Shown one piece after another: positions 33,833 through 42,759 of a stretch of DNA of 64,000 nucleotides (position 1 is its first letter; every line of letters begins with the position of its first letter). The stretch is from Chloroflexi bacterium HGW-Chloroflexi-6 (GTDB taxonomy: Bacteria; Chloroflexota; Anaerolineae; Anaerolineales; Villigracilaceae), in contig PHBU01000006.1 of the NCBI GenBank assembly GCA_002840685.1, positions 186,001-250,000 of the forward strand, read 5' to 3'. A program made the translations under genes and the position numbers. The notes beneath the pieces were generated by a model that worked only from the letters and a program-made list of their open reading frames with translations, searched no databases and was not told the DNA's origin.

Positions 33833-35155
33833 ATGAAAACCTTTTATCAAATACTGGCCAACACCCTGCTTGCCAATGTCACCAATATGACCGTCTGGTT
33901 TGCGATGATATTTTTTATCTATCTTGAAACACATTCGGTCACGGCAACCTCAATTGTGTCAGGGATCTATCTGGTGGCTGTTGCGGTCTCAGGCATCTGG
34001 TTTGGGAGTCTGGTTGACCATAACAAGAAAAAGAATGTCATGCTCCTTTCGGGCTTTATCTCGTTGATCATTTACTCGATCGGGTTTGTGATCTATCTGA
34101 GCACCCCAACCGAAACATGGAAGGATGCCACCAGTCCCACACTTTGGGTGTTCGTCCCGCTTCTCCTGCTCGGCGTGATCGCTGGCAACCTGCGTGGCAT
34201 CGCCCTCCCGACACTGGTCACGATCCTCATCCCCGAAGATTCGCGTGATAAGGCAAATGGTCTCGTCGGCACAACAACGGGCGTCATCTTCCTCATCACA
34301 TCCGCCATCAGCGGATTCCTCGTCGCGCATTCGGGCATGTACCTTGTCCTGATCCTTGCCATCATCGTAATGGCTCTTTCGATCGCACATCTCTTTACCA
34401 TGAATATCCCAGAGAATGAAATTGTTCACCTGGATGGAAAACCTGGCAAAGTGGACCTGCGCGGCACGTTCGCGGTGGTGGTCGCCATCCCTGGCATGAT
34501 CGCGTTGATCTTCTTCACCACCTTCAATAACTTTTTAGGCGGCGTGTTCATGGGCTTGATGGACGCTTATGGATTATCGCTGGTTTCGGTTCAAGTGTGG
34601 GGCGTTCTGTGGGCAGTTATCAGCTGCGGATTTATCGTCGGCGGCCTCGTTATTGCCAAATGGGGTCTCGGTAAAAATCCATTGTTTGCGATGTTCGCTG
34701 CCAATATTGTGATCTGGATCATTTCCAGTGTGTTCACCATTCAGCCGTCTATCGAATTGCTTTGCATCGGCATGTTCATTTACATCAGCGTGGTCCCATT
34801 TATCGAAGCGGCGGAACATACCATCATCCAGAAAGTTGTCCCGCTCGAAAGGCAGGGACGGGTCTTCGGATTTGCCCAGAGCGTGGAGATGTCCGCTTCA
34901 CCTCTGACGACGTTTATGATTGGTCCCATTACCGAGCTTTTCTTCATCCCGTTCATGACCGTCGGCGCGGGCGTTGACCTGATCGGAAACTGGTTCGGCA
35001 CGGGAGCGGCTCGCGGTATCGCCCTCGTGTTTACGTTAACGGGCATCATTGGCTTGATCGTGACCCTGATCGCAATGAACTCTAAATACTACGGGTTGCT
35101 CTCGAAACGATACACGGCCAACCCTGAGGTTCTTCCTGAAGGAGAATTTGCATGA
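33833..35155 (+). CDS. MFS efflux transporter
   Basis: A 440-residue permease with about twelve helices. The loop after helix 2 reads FGSLVDHNKKKNVMLLSG, matching the MFS motif G..xD...rk..l. ATG at 33833 follows AAGGACAATGAC and lies 30 bp after the FAD-enzyme stop. It resembles macrolide/multidrug exporters of the MFS_3 group. Substrate specificity cannot be read from sequence. Confidence 0.83.
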   Translation: MKTFYQILANTLLANVTNMTVWFAMIFFIYLETHSVTATSIVSGIYLVAVAVSGIWFGSLVDHNKKKNVMLLSGFISLIIYSIGFVIYLSTPTETWKDATSPTLWVFVPLLLLGVIAGNLRGIALPTLVTILIPEDSRDKANGLVGTTTGVIFLITSAISGFLVAHSGMYLVLILAIIVMALSIAHLFTMNIPENEIVHLDGKPGKVDLRGTFAVVVAIPGMIALIFFTTFNNFLGGVFMGLMDAYGLSLVSVQVWGVLWAVISCGFIVGGLVIAKWGLGKNPLFAMFAANIVIWIISSVFTIQPSIELLCIGMFIYISVVPFIEAAEHTIIQKVVPLERQGRVFGFAQSVEMSASPLTTFMIGPITELFFIPFMTVGAGVDLIGNWFGTGAARGIALVFTLTGIIGLIVTLIAMNSKYYGLLSKRYTANPEVLPEGEFA

Positions 35156-35276
35156 ACTCGCAAGTCGGCAACATCCCCAAAAGGGTATTTCGATCAAGCG
35201 CATCTGACGATTCTAAGATGAAACATCTTTACACATGTAAGCTTGGGCCAATATTTGAAATGCAAAAGGAGAAACT

Positions 35277-35846
35277 ATGAGAAAAATTATTGTTCACGAG
35301 TTCATCACTTTGGATGGCGTCATTCAGGCGCCAGGCAGTCCCACCGAAGACACCGATGGCGGTTTTGCCCACGGTGGCTGGACACTCCCCTACTGGCATG
35401 ACGACATCGGCGCCCACTTTGGTCAGATCTTTGCCGAAGCCGACACATTGTTGCTGGGACGAAAAACATGGCAGATGCATGGCGAGGCATTCGAACCCAA
35501 TCCCGATGAAGATCCGTTTGGCGGCATGAAGAAGTATGTTGTTTCCAAAACATTGGAGTCTGCGGCGGGCTGGCAGGATTCGAGTCTCATCAGCAACGAT
35601 GTGATTAACGAAATTCGCAAACTGAAGAGCCAGCCCGGCAAAAATATCATTATGGACGGAAGCAGTGTTCTAGTCCATCATTTGATCGAGAATGACCTGG
35701 TGGATGAGTTTTCTCTGCATGTGTACCCACTTGTGCTGGGTGGCGGCAAACGACTATTCCCAACAGGGAAGCAGGTCAAGTTGAAACTGATCGAATCTGT
35801 TGCACTATCCACGGGCGTTGTGTATCAGCGCTATCAACCTGTCTGA
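35277..35846 (+). CDS. Dihydrofolate reductase-family protein (RibD C-terminal domain), first copy
   Basis: A 189-residue NADPH-binding reductase-like protein. Typical blocks are MRKIIVHEFITLDGVIQAPG, ADTLLLGRKTWQMH, KYVVSKTLE, IIMDGSSVLVHHLIENDLVDEFSLHVYPLVLGGGKRLF and a C-terminal GVVYQRYQP. ATG at 35277 follows AAAAGGAGAAACT. Its true substrate is unknown; the family name comes from the fold shared with DHFR and RibD. Confidence 0.85.
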   Translation: MRKIIVHEFITLDGVIQAPGSPTEDTDGGFAHGGWTLPYWHDDIGAHFGQIFAEADTLLLGRKTWQMHGEAFEPNPDEDPFGGMKKYVVSKTLESAAGWQDSSLISNDVINEIRKLKSQPGKNIIMDGSSVLVHHLIENDLVDEFSLHVYPLVLGGGKRLFPTGKQVKLKLIESVALSTGVVYQRYQPV

Positions 35847-35869
35847 TCAGCGATTAAAAGAGGTGTCTC

Positions 35870-36412
35870 ATGAGAAAAATAATAGTATCCAGTCAGTCCA
35901 GTATGGATATGGTGATTGATAACCCGCAAAACTTTGTGTTCGATTATGTTAACGACGAGTTTATGGATTATGCACGCGAACAACTTTTTGAAAGCGATGC
36001 GTTGATAATGGGGCGCCTGACATATGAAGCATTTACTGAGGCATGGTCTGCTCGGGCAGGCGCAGATGACTTTGCCGATAGAATAAACAGCCTTCCTAAA
36101 TACGTGGCATCACGAACATTAAAAGGGCCTCTCGCATGGAATGCAAACTTAATAAAAGGGGATATTGTTAAAGAAGTCGCAAAATTGAAAGAGCAGGATG
36201 GAAAAAATATTTTGCAGTATGGAAGCGGCGAACTCACCCAAACCCTTCTTAAGCACGGTTTGATCGATGAGTTTCGTTTGATGGTCTTTCCTGTGGCAAT
36301 GGGAACAGGTCAGAGACCGTTTGAAAATATTGAAAAAGTGCCAATGAAGCTTTTGGAGACAAAAGTTTTTAATACAGGTGCTGTGATTTTACATTACCAG
36401 CCGTTAAAATAA
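35870..36412 (+). CDS. Dihydrofolate reductase-family protein (RibD C-terminal domain), second copy
   Basis: A 180-residue paralogue of the preceding gene, 23 bp downstream: MRKIIVSSQSSMDMVI, DALIMGRLTYEAF, KYVASRTLKG, ILQYGSGELTQTLLKHGLIDEFRLMVFPVAMG and GAVILHYQP. The two copies are only distantly similar, and this one is visibly more AT-rich than its neighbours, so it was probably acquired separately and not by recent tandem duplication. It ends the resistance-like operon. Confidence 0.83.
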   Translation: MRKIIVSSQSSMDMVIDNPQNFVFDYVNDEFMDYAREQLFESDALIMGRLTYEAFTEAWSARAGADDFADRINSLPKYVASRTLKGPLAWNANLIKGDIVKEVAKLKEQDGKNILQYGSGELTQTLLKHGLIDEFRLMVFPVAMGTGQRPFENIEKVPMKLLETKVFNTGAVILHYQPLK

Positions 36413-36435
36413 TTCGGTAAAGTCATCCCGTTCAT

Positions 36436-36700
36436 GTGGAAGAAATATTGCCTGAAAATCGATTGATCGATGGCACTTACGAATTATTCCGCGCTCACTT
36501 CGGTGCGCCGTCCAAGAAATCTCCCATTGGGATGAAAGCCGGCAGCACCCTCGGACTTTTGCGAAGCATGCTTTTACTTTTGTCTGACCACAGGTGGCAC
36601 ACGTTGCGGTTGCATTCGGCACGTGATCGAGTCATTTCGTAACAAAATGTATGCAGGCTACAAAACAAGCGCGAGTGATGATCCCAACTATTGTCCAACC
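36436..36700 (+). pseudogene. Fragment of a 5'-3' exonuclease (PolA N-domain-like)
   Basis: Three frames together read RLIDGTYELFRAHFGAPSKK, then LGLLRSMLLLL, then VAHVAVAF, then HVIESFRNKMYAGYKTS, which is the start of a stand-alone 5'-3' exonuclease. One-base deletions at about 36585 and 36620 break it, and everything after about residue 85 is missing. The remnant stops just before the repeat copy at 36741. Confidence 0.7.
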
Positions 36701-36740
36701 AAAAGTACATTTTGGTTTAGGAGCGGTAAACTATCACACT

Positions 36741-36873
36741 CGCAGGGCGCTCCTTGCGCACAAAATCTTCAGAATACATCACAAAACCTACACAAAAAAA
36801 CAGAACTCCTGAGAGAATTTGGTTCTCTCAGGAGTTCTATCAAACCGGATTTACTTCGATCCGGCCCCGAGGG
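36741..36873 (-). repeat. Structured repeat, copy A (hairpin and terminator module)
   Basis: About 133 bp similar to 55598-55731. It contains the 16-bp stem AGAACTCCTGAGAGAA / TTCTCTCAGGAGTTCT (36802-36838), followed on the minus strand by GTTTTTTTG, a standard terminator, and a second hairpin CCGGAT...ATCCGG at 36845-36864. Similarity continues outside the hairpins (GCAGGGCGCT, CACAAAATCTTC). Confidence 0.75.
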
Positions 36874-36977
36874 GGGTTGGGCGCTACTCGAAGTAAATTT
36901 GGGGGAACAGGATTCTCTGGAATGCAGTTTATTTTGTCAAAGAACAGCAATAGACATTCAATTCTGTCTACTGCATA

Positions 36978-37300
36978 TTACATCATATCAAGTAATTTCA
37001 CAACAAAACGGCTAAACAGCCACCGCATCCGTGTTACCTGTCGCTTGGGGCGAAAACGAACCAGGTCATAATTCGTTTGAAGATTCAGTCAAAACTCAGG
37101 GCTGGCACCAAAAGCCTCGGCAAACAGCCAGGCTGTCTCAGGCGTAACCCCCGCTTGCCACGCACAATTTCATTGACCCGCTGAACAGGCGTGCCAATAT
37201 GCCCGGCAAAGGCTACTTGAGATAGCCCAAGCGGATTCAGAAACTCTCCCAACAAGATTTCACCGGGATGAGTGGGGGGACGATTTTCAGGAAGCATCAA
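36978..37300 (-). pseudogene. higA: Broken HigA-type antitoxin gene
   Basis: The first 47 codons read RPPTHPGEILLGEFLNPLGLSQ and INEI-like VNEIVRGKRG, a HigA helix-turn-helix antitoxin. A missing base in a run of five C at 37148-37152 shifts the frame; in the other frame the family text continues (VTPETAWLFAEAFGASPEF) but meets TGA where Trp is expected, then LNLQTNYDLVRFRP. The gene is therefore broken twice and overlaps the end of the equally broken higB. Confidence 0.8.
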
Positions 37301-37650
37301 GCACCTCTTTCGTGATAATCGACCAATGAAACACCGTGTACACCGTCATTCCAGCGGAAAGTAATCCATCAAAGTTCTCGAAGCATAGCGGAGTGGGGCT
37401 GGTCATTCCCGTCCAATGATCGGGATCATGATACGAATACTGTGGAAGCCTGCCAAATCGCCTTTCAATGCTTTCAACCAGTTTCCTGGCGGTGAACGCA
37501 AGCCATCCAATTTGTAAGCAGCATTGAGGACATCCATTTTGCATAGCGCGATATTGACAATATTCTGGGGAAAACGCCTGGCACGCAACTTATTATTTCG
37601 CCATGATACAAATCTGCGGTAGCGGAATCGCCAAAGGAATGAATAGCCAT
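37287..37650 (-). pseudogene. higB: Broken HigB-type toxin gene
   Basis: Pieces in successive minus-strand frames read AIHSFGDSATADLYHGE, then LRARRFPQNIVNIALCKMDVLNAAYKLDGLRSP, then PPGNWLKALKGDLAGFHSIRI, then a degraded C-terminus, matching RelE/HigB mRNA interferases. A missing A near 37597 and another frame change near 37430 disrupt it. Order higB then higA, with a small overlap, is the normal module layout. Confidence 0.75.
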
Positions 37651-37923
37651 CAAAAGCATCATAGCATTTTCACTGTATCCATACAAAAAAAGGGAGTGCC
37701 GAAATCGTGAGGTAAGGTTGTTGCTTTTCTTCATTTTTGCTGCTGATAGAGTAAAAAAGATAGCGCGCTTTCAAATAAAAAATGGCTAATTTAAGAGGAG
37801 TATTACCCACGAAATAGCCACTCCCAACTATTATTAGATTGATACCAACGCAAAATCAAAGTTACAAAAGTGTAATTTCAGCCTACGGCTCTGCTCGAAA
37901 TACGTGTGGGAGTTGAACATACA

Positions 37924-37960
37924 TCAAAAGTCCGAAGGTTACGCACCTTCGGACTTTTGA
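37924..37960 (-). terminator. Terminator of the TetR / NAD(P)-binding pair
   Basis: TCAAAAGTCCGAAGGT pairs perfectly with ACCTTCGGACTTTTGA around TACGC, 5 bp after the stop codon at 37965. It gives a T-rich tail in either direction. Confidence 0.8.
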
Positions 37961-37964
37961 CTTC

Positions 37965-38594
37965 TTAGTAACTCACGATCGGCATCTGACGAACGAACTT
38001 CCCCTCTACCAGTTCCTTCAGCACAAAGTGCGCCCCATCCGCGCGAGAAAGTTGGGTTCCAGAGTTCTGGCCCACATAACCCACCCGATATTTGCCCGAG
38101 AATAAGCCATCTGTCAGGCGCGGGTAACGCACAATCGTCCAATCCAGGTCGCTGGCGCGGATCACAACCACATTGGCAGCAGAATCCTTCAACACCTCGC
38201 CCGCCATCAAGGTCAGCAGCCCTTTCATCAGATGGTCAATGAGTTTGGGCTGATCTTGTGGATCGCGCACGCCGGCGCCGGTGGTTGAAATCAAACGACG
38301 AATGCCTGCATTCTTCATTGCAGCGACGATGTTTTGTGCCGCTTTTTCCATCATGCCTGGCACGGGCGGACGGGTGGGCCCTAGCGCACTGATAACTGCC
38401 TCCTGACCTGCGACCGCATTTTCCACTGCAGCAGTATCCTTTACATCCCCAGTCACCATTTTCAGCTTCGGATGCTGGATTGCCAGCTTTGCCGGGTTGC
38501 GCACAAAAGCTGTGACTTCATGCCCGGCCTCCAACGCCTGCTTGACGATTTCTTGTCCAGTTCCACCGCTTGCCCCAAAAACGATAATTTTCAT
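37965..38594 (-). CDS. NAD(P)-binding oxidoreductase, atypical SDR (BVR-B/NmrA-like)
   Basis: A 209-residue Rossmann protein starting MKIIVFGASGGTGQEIVKQAL, with the dinucleotide motif GASGGTG. Further SDR-a5-like blocks are VISALGP, IRRLISTTGAGV and LDWTIVRYPRLTDG. Such proteins are biliverdin-reductase-B or redox-sensor-like. Its ATG overlaps the TetR stop (ATGA), so it is co-translated with that regulator and probably controlled by it. Confidence 0.83.
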   Translation of the reverse strand: MKIIVFGASGGTGQEIVKQALEAGHEVTAFVRNPAKLAIQHPKLKMVTGDVKDTAAVENAVAGQEAVISALGPTRPPVPGMMEKAAQNIVAAMKNAGIRRLISTTGAGVRDPQDQPKLIDHLMKGLLTLMAGEVLKDSAANVVVIRASDLDWTIVRYPRLTDGLFSGKYRVGYVGQNSGTQLSRADGAHFVLKELVEGKFVRQMPIVSY

Positions 38595-39139
38595 CCCAAC
38601 TTCTCCTTAAGATATGAATAAAGATGTTCCGCCGCGCGTCGCAGCGGTTCGCCGCTATGTTGCACACGGCTGAGCAAAATAGCGCCTTCCAGGGTGGCGA
38701 GGGCAAATTCAGCCAAGCCAACATCCCCGGAAAGTTTTTCAGCAAAAGCGCCCTGCATTTGAGCGTAGGCTTCACGGCAGGCGGCATTGACCCGCTCTCG
38801 GCTTACCGCGCTCTCGGCGGCTAACATCATCAGCGGCCCGCCCGCCGCAAACCCGGATTGCTCGATGGCTCCGGAAATTCCCAGCGCCAACAACCGTACT
38901 GCCTCGGCAGGATTTTCCGCCTGCGACAGCCCAAAACGGATTCGCTCCGTCATCTGCGCCCCCGACCAGAGCGCTGTCTCGGCCCCAATCTGTTCCTTGC
39001 CTTCGGGAAAGTAGTAATACAGCGACCCCTTGGGCGTGCTGCTTTCGCGGATGATCTCGTTCAGGCCGGTAGCGTGGTAGCCCTGCTTCTCAAACAAGCG
39101 AGCTGCGGCCTCTAGGATTTTCTCTTTGGCAGGATTCAT
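38591..39139 (-). CDS. TetR-family regulator, LmrA/YxaF type
   Basis: A 182-residue regulator. The N-terminal helix-turn-helix region is KILEAAARLFEKQGYHATGLNEIIRESSTPKGSLYYYFPEGKEQI, in which SxPKGSLYYYFPxGKE is characteristic of the LmrA/YxaF subgroup. ATG at 39139 follows AGAGGATAAATGTC; the upstream extension is not coding-like. Divergent from the NmrA-like gene, it probably regulates both flanking oxidoreductases through the 82-bp gap. Confidence 0.88.
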   Translation of the reverse strand: MNPAKEKILEAAARLFEKQGYHATGLNEIIRESSTPKGSLYYYFPEGKEQIGAETALWSGAQMTERIRFGLSQAENPAEAVRLLALGISGAIEQSGFAAGGPLMMLAAESAVSRERVNAACREAYAQMQGAFAEKLSGDVGLAEFALATLEGAILLSRVQHSGEPLRRAAEHLYSYLKEKLG

Positions 39140-39173
39140 GACATTTATCCTCTTTGCAGGTTGACTGAACAAG

Positions 39174-39184
39174 GTTATTATAAC
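39174..39184. promoter_or_regulatory. Candidate operator between divergent genes
   Basis: GTTAT-T-ATAAC is a small perfect palindrome in the 82-bp gap between the TetR gene and the NmrA-like gene. Its position suits autoregulation and control of the divergent partner. No clear -35/-10 pair was fixed. Confidence 0.35.
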
Positions 39185-39221
39185 AACCGGTCTATATACA
39201 GTCAAGAAGGAGAAATACAAA

Positions 39222-40079
39222 ATGTCATCCCCTATTTTAGTGATTGGTGCGCTCGGCAACGTGGGCGCAGAGGTTGTGAAGCAAGTTTTGGCGCGGGGTG
39301 GGAAAGTCCGCGCGGCAGATCTGGATGTGAACAAAATCCAGGCACGGTTCGGCGAAGCAGTTGAGGCGGTGCGCTTTGACTTCACCGACCCATCTACCTA
39401 CGCAACAACCTTCAAGGATGTCAAAAAGATGTTTTACCTGCGCCCGCCGCATATCACCAATATCCAGCGTGATATGAAGCCATCGATGGAGGCCGCCCGG
39501 CAGGCTGGCGTCGCGCACGTTGTTTTTCTCTCTCTGATTGGGATTGAACAAGCCAAATATGTGCCCCATTACAAAGTGGAAACCTATCTGAAGGAACTGG
39601 GCCTCCAGACCACCTTCCTGCGTTGCAGTTTTTTCATGCAAAACCTTAATACCACCCATCGCCAGGAAATCAAGGAACGCAACGAAATTTTTGTACCGGT
39701 CGGGAAGGCCAGAACCAGCTTCATCGATGCGCGCGACATCGGCCATGTTGCCGCGGTGACGTTGATGGAATCTGGCCATGTCGGGAAAAATTACGATCTA
39801 ACCGGCGGTGAAGGGCTGGATTATTGGCAGGCCGCCGACATCATGAGCGAGGTATTGGGGCGTAAAATCATCTACCGCAACCCCAACCCGCTGCATTTTT
39901 TGATCGAGGTTATCCGGCGCGGCACACCCCTCATGTTCGCAGTGGTTATGTTGGGGCTATACACCTCTACACGCTTCGGCATGGCCGATCCAATCACGCG
40001 GGAAGTGGAACGCCTGACTGGAAATAAGCCAATTTCTTTCCAGGAATATGTAAATGATTACAAAAATTCCTGGGTCTAA
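39222..40079 (+). CDS. NmrA-like NAD(P)-binding protein
   Basis: A 285-residue Rossmann protein starting PILVIGALGNVGAEVVKQVLARGGKVRA. Blocks VVFLSLIGIEQAKYVPHYKVETYLKE and FFMQNLNTTH fit the NmrA/HSCARG-like group of atypical SDRs (azoreductase-like or redox sensors). ATG at 39222 follows AAGAAGGAGAAATACAAA. It is divergent from the TetR regulator and probably belongs to its regulon. Confidence 0.85.
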   Translation: MSSPILVIGALGNVGAEVVKQVLARGGKVRAADLDVNKIQARFGEAVEAVRFDFTDPSTYATTFKDVKKMFYLRPPHITNIQRDMKPSMEAARQAGVAHVVFLSLIGIEQAKYVPHYKVETYLKELGLQTTFLRCSFFMQNLNTTHRQEIKERNEIFVPVGKARTSFIDARDIGHVAAVTLMESGHVGKNYDLTGGEGLDYWQAADIMSEVLGRKIIYRNPNPLHFLIEVIRRGTPLMFAVVMLGLYTSTRFGMADPITREVERLTGNKPISFQEYVNDYKNSWV

Positions 40080-40147
40080 ATGGATGCAAAAAAACACATC
40101 GCGGGCATGTGCGCCATAAAAAACATTTCCCTGTTTTACATATCGGC

Positions 40148-40197
40148 CTATCCACCTGACCAGTACCAAACTCCCCTCTCAGCGGGGGAGTTTTTGT
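40148..40197 (+). terminator. Terminator preceded by the CTATCCACCTGACCAGT element
   Basis: AAACTCCCC-TCTCAGC-GGGGGAGTTT then TTGTTTTG forms a terminator (40168-40197). It follows CTATCCACCTGACCAGTACC (40148-40167), which differs at three positions from the 20-mer at 6566 and 43412. Confidence 0.75.
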
Positions 40198-40233
40198 TTT
40201 GCATCGCATAAAATGATATGGAAAGGAGCGCCT

Positions 40234-42651
40234 ATGAAACCCGCCTTATCCTTATTCATCATTACCCTTTTCTTTATTTTTCACCTGACCCCGGCCTCCG
40301 CTGCGCCTGCCGCACAGGAAGTAACCATTGTCCTGCTTCCCGATACACAGTATTACACCAGCCAATACCCGGAAATGCTTCAGGCTCAAATTGACTGGAT
40401 TGTGCAAAACCGGGCCGCGCTGAACATCGCCTTCGTGGCCGGACTGGGCGACATCACCAACCTGGGAGATGACGCCCCGCGAGAATGGGAAACTGCTTGG
40501 GCGGCTATTTCCTCGCTCGAAAACCCCAAAACAACTGGCCTGTCCGAGGGTATTCCCTACGGACTGGCAGTGGGCAACCACGACCAAACCCCAATTGATC
40601 ACCCCGAAGGCACAACCGATGGGTTCAACCGCTATTTCAGCGTTGGCCACTTTGCTGGACGAAGTTATTACGGGGATCATTTTGGTGCAAACAATGACAG
40701 CCACTATGCCCTGTTTGGCACAGATGGCCTGGATTTCCTGGTTATTTTCATCGAGGATGGGGCGTCTGCCCATTCTGCACTGCTCGATTGGGCCGGGGGC
40801 CTGCTCAAGACACACCCCAACCGTCTGGGAATCGTGGTTTGCCACGATCTGCTCGAACCCGAAGGTGCATTCACCGTTCAGGGAGAACGGGTTTACAACA
40901 GTTTGAAAGGAAACCCCAACCTGGCGCTTCTATTGGGCGGTCACAACTGGGCCGAAGCCCATCGCTCCGACACCTTTGACGGCCACACCATCCACACACT
41001 GATGGCGGACTACTCCAATCGTCCGCGCGGCGGCGACGCCTGGCTGCAAACCCTGACCTTTACACCAGGAACGAACCAGGTTCGGGTTTCCACCTATTCA
41101 CCGGCACTGAACCAGTGGGAACGCGATCCCGCCAGCCAGTTCACGCTCCAGATCGGCGAAATTCTTCCCGGCGCAGAGCCGGTATCGCACGTTGCTGAAA
41201 TCACTCCCGAAGTGGTTTTGAACGGGGCGCAAGATATTGTCTACGCGCAAACAACCAACACCGTTACCGAAATCCAGGCTGGTTACTTTGATTCAATGAC
41301 ATCCAACAGCCCGGATGATTTTATTCTCTCGATGATGTCTAAACACGGCCTGCCCGGCGTGGCGGTGGCCGTCATCGAAGGCAACCAGGTTGTCTATCTC
41401 CAGGGCTATGGCACCGCCGGTGACGGGAAGCCGCTCACCCCGAATAGCCAGATGTTTATCGGCTCGCAGAGCAAATCGTTCACTGCCCTGGCGATCGCCC
41501 AACTGGCAGAGCAGGGCCAACTCAACCTGGACGTTCCTGTTCAGGCTTACATCCCCTGGTTCCGCGTGGCCGATGAAACCGCATCGGCGCAAATCACACT
41601 CAAACACCTGCTCAACCACACCAGCGGGCTGTCCGATTCCGGCTACGGCGCTCTGCTGCCACTGGACGCCGGCTTCGAGACAGCCGTACGCTCTCTCCAA
41701 ACAGCTCAACTGACCGCCCCGCTAGGCATGAAGCACCAATACTTCAACATGGGCTACACCGTCCTGGCCTATATCGTCGAGTTAACCAGCGGCCAGCCCT
41801 ACGCCGATTACGTTCACGATCACATTTTCACCCCGCTCGGCATGGACTCATCCACTGCCGACCCGGCCAGCGCCGCGAATCTGGCTCAGGGCTACAGCCG
41901 CCTGTTTGGTTTCGCCATCCCGATGGAACAGAGGGTTCCGCGCTATGCCATCGGCAACGGCTACATCGTCTCTACCCCCGCCGATATGGCACGTTACGCT
42001 CTGGCGATGAACACCGGCGGCGCGGGCCTGGTCTCGCCGGAAATGTTCAAGCGCATCTTCACCCCTGGCTCCAATGGTTACGGCTTTGGCTGGTATATAG
42101 TGGATGGCGGCGCAAAAATCTTTCACGGCGGCGCGAACGAAACCTTCCGCACCGAAGTCAACCTGTACCCGGCCCGCCAGCGCGCCTTCGTACTGATGAT
42201 GAACGAAGGCCACCAGGTTGACCATTTCATCTCAGGCGGACAGCTGGCAAAGGGTGTCGAATCTCTAGTGCTTGGCCAGACCCCGCCCCTGGTCACCGAG
42301 GGCTGGTCGGTACAGTGGCTGGGCTGGGGATTTGGGGTTTTCGTTCTAGCCTTGGCTGCCCTGCACACCCGAAACTTTCTCTCGCTACGCGGTTGGAACG
42401 AACACACCCGCAGCCTGCCCAACGTTAAAAAAGCCTGGGATGTGACGATCAGCTTCATCATCCCCACTGTTATCCTGACCATCGTTTACTGGCAGGTCAG
42501 CAGCTTCTACGGCGACCGATTCAACCTGCTAACCAACCTGGTTTACATGCGCCTGGGCCTCCCCGATGTCTTTATTCTGATGCTGGTCGGAATCCTGCCC
42601 GACATCATCCAGGGAATCATCAAAATTCTTCTTTGGCTGCACCAAAAATGA
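40234..42651 (+). CDS. Secreted fusion: calcineurin-like phosphoesterase + serine beta-lactamase-like hydrolase + C-terminal membrane helices
   Basis: About 805 residues. ATG at 40234 follows AAAGGAGCGCCT and gives a signal peptide (LSLFIITLFFIFHLTPASA). Residues about 35-330 form a metallophosphoesterase: VLLPDTQYY, GLGDITNLG, AVGNHDQTP, VVCHDLL and LLGGHNWAEAH supply metal ligands. Residues about 360-690 form a class C beta-lactamase/esterase-like domain with the SxxK motif in GSQSKSFTALA, Y-x-N in YFNMGY, and HGGAN in place of the KTG box. Four hydrophobic helices follow (about 700-805). It may act on cell-wall or phosphorylated polymers outside the membrane. This domain order is unusual. 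Confidence 0.87.
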   Translation: MKPALSLFIITLFFIFHLTPASAAPAAQEVTIVLLPDTQYYTSQYPEMLQAQIDWIVQNRAALNIAFVAGLGDITNLGDDAPREWETAWAAISSLENPKTTGLSEGIPYGLAVGNHDQTPIDHPEGTTDGFNRYFSVGHFAGRSYYGDHFGANNDSHYALFGTDGLDFLVIFIEDGASAHSALLDWAGGLLKTHPNRLGIVVCHDLLEPEGAFTVQGERVYNSLKGNPNLALLLGGHNWAEAHRSDTFDGHTIHTLMADYSNRPRGGDAWLQTLTFTPGTNQVRVSTYSPALNQWERDPASQFTLQIGEILPGAEPVSHVAEITPEVVLNGAQDIVYAQTTNTVTEIQAGYFDSMTSNSPDDFILSMMSKHGLPGVAVAVIEGNQVVYLQGYGTAGDGKPLTPNSQMFIGSQSKSFTALAIAQLAEQGQLNLDVPVQAYIPWFRVADETASAQITLKHLLNHTSGLSDSGYGALLPLDAGFETAVRSLQTAQLTAPLGMKHQYFNMGYTVLAYIVELTSGQPYADYVHDHIFTPLGMDSSTADPASAANLAQGYSRLFGFAIPMEQRVPRYAIGNGYIVSTPADMARYALAMNTGGAGLVSPEMFKRIFTPGSNGYGFGWYIVDGGAKIFHGGANETFRTEVNLYPARQRAFVLMMNEGHQVDHFISGGQLAKGVESLVLGQTPPLVTEGWSVQWLGWGFGVFVLALAALHTRNFLSLRGWNEHTRSLPNVKKAWDVTISFIIPTVILTIVYWQVSSFYGDRFNLLTNLVYMRLGLPDVFILMLVGILPDIIQGIIKILLWLHQK

Positions 42652-42759
42652 ATAACAAAATCGCCCGCGAAACATTGCTGCAAATCCTCCGGGAAAGGAG
42701 CATCCCACGTGTTTCGAAACACCGATTAAAATCCCAGAGGCAGGCACAATCTGCGGTCG

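Noticed and set aside
36741..36873. The repeat pair as a miniature transposon
   Set aside because: No terminal inverted repeats bounding the whole unit and no target duplication seen; the minus-strand terminator and covariation fit an RNA element better.
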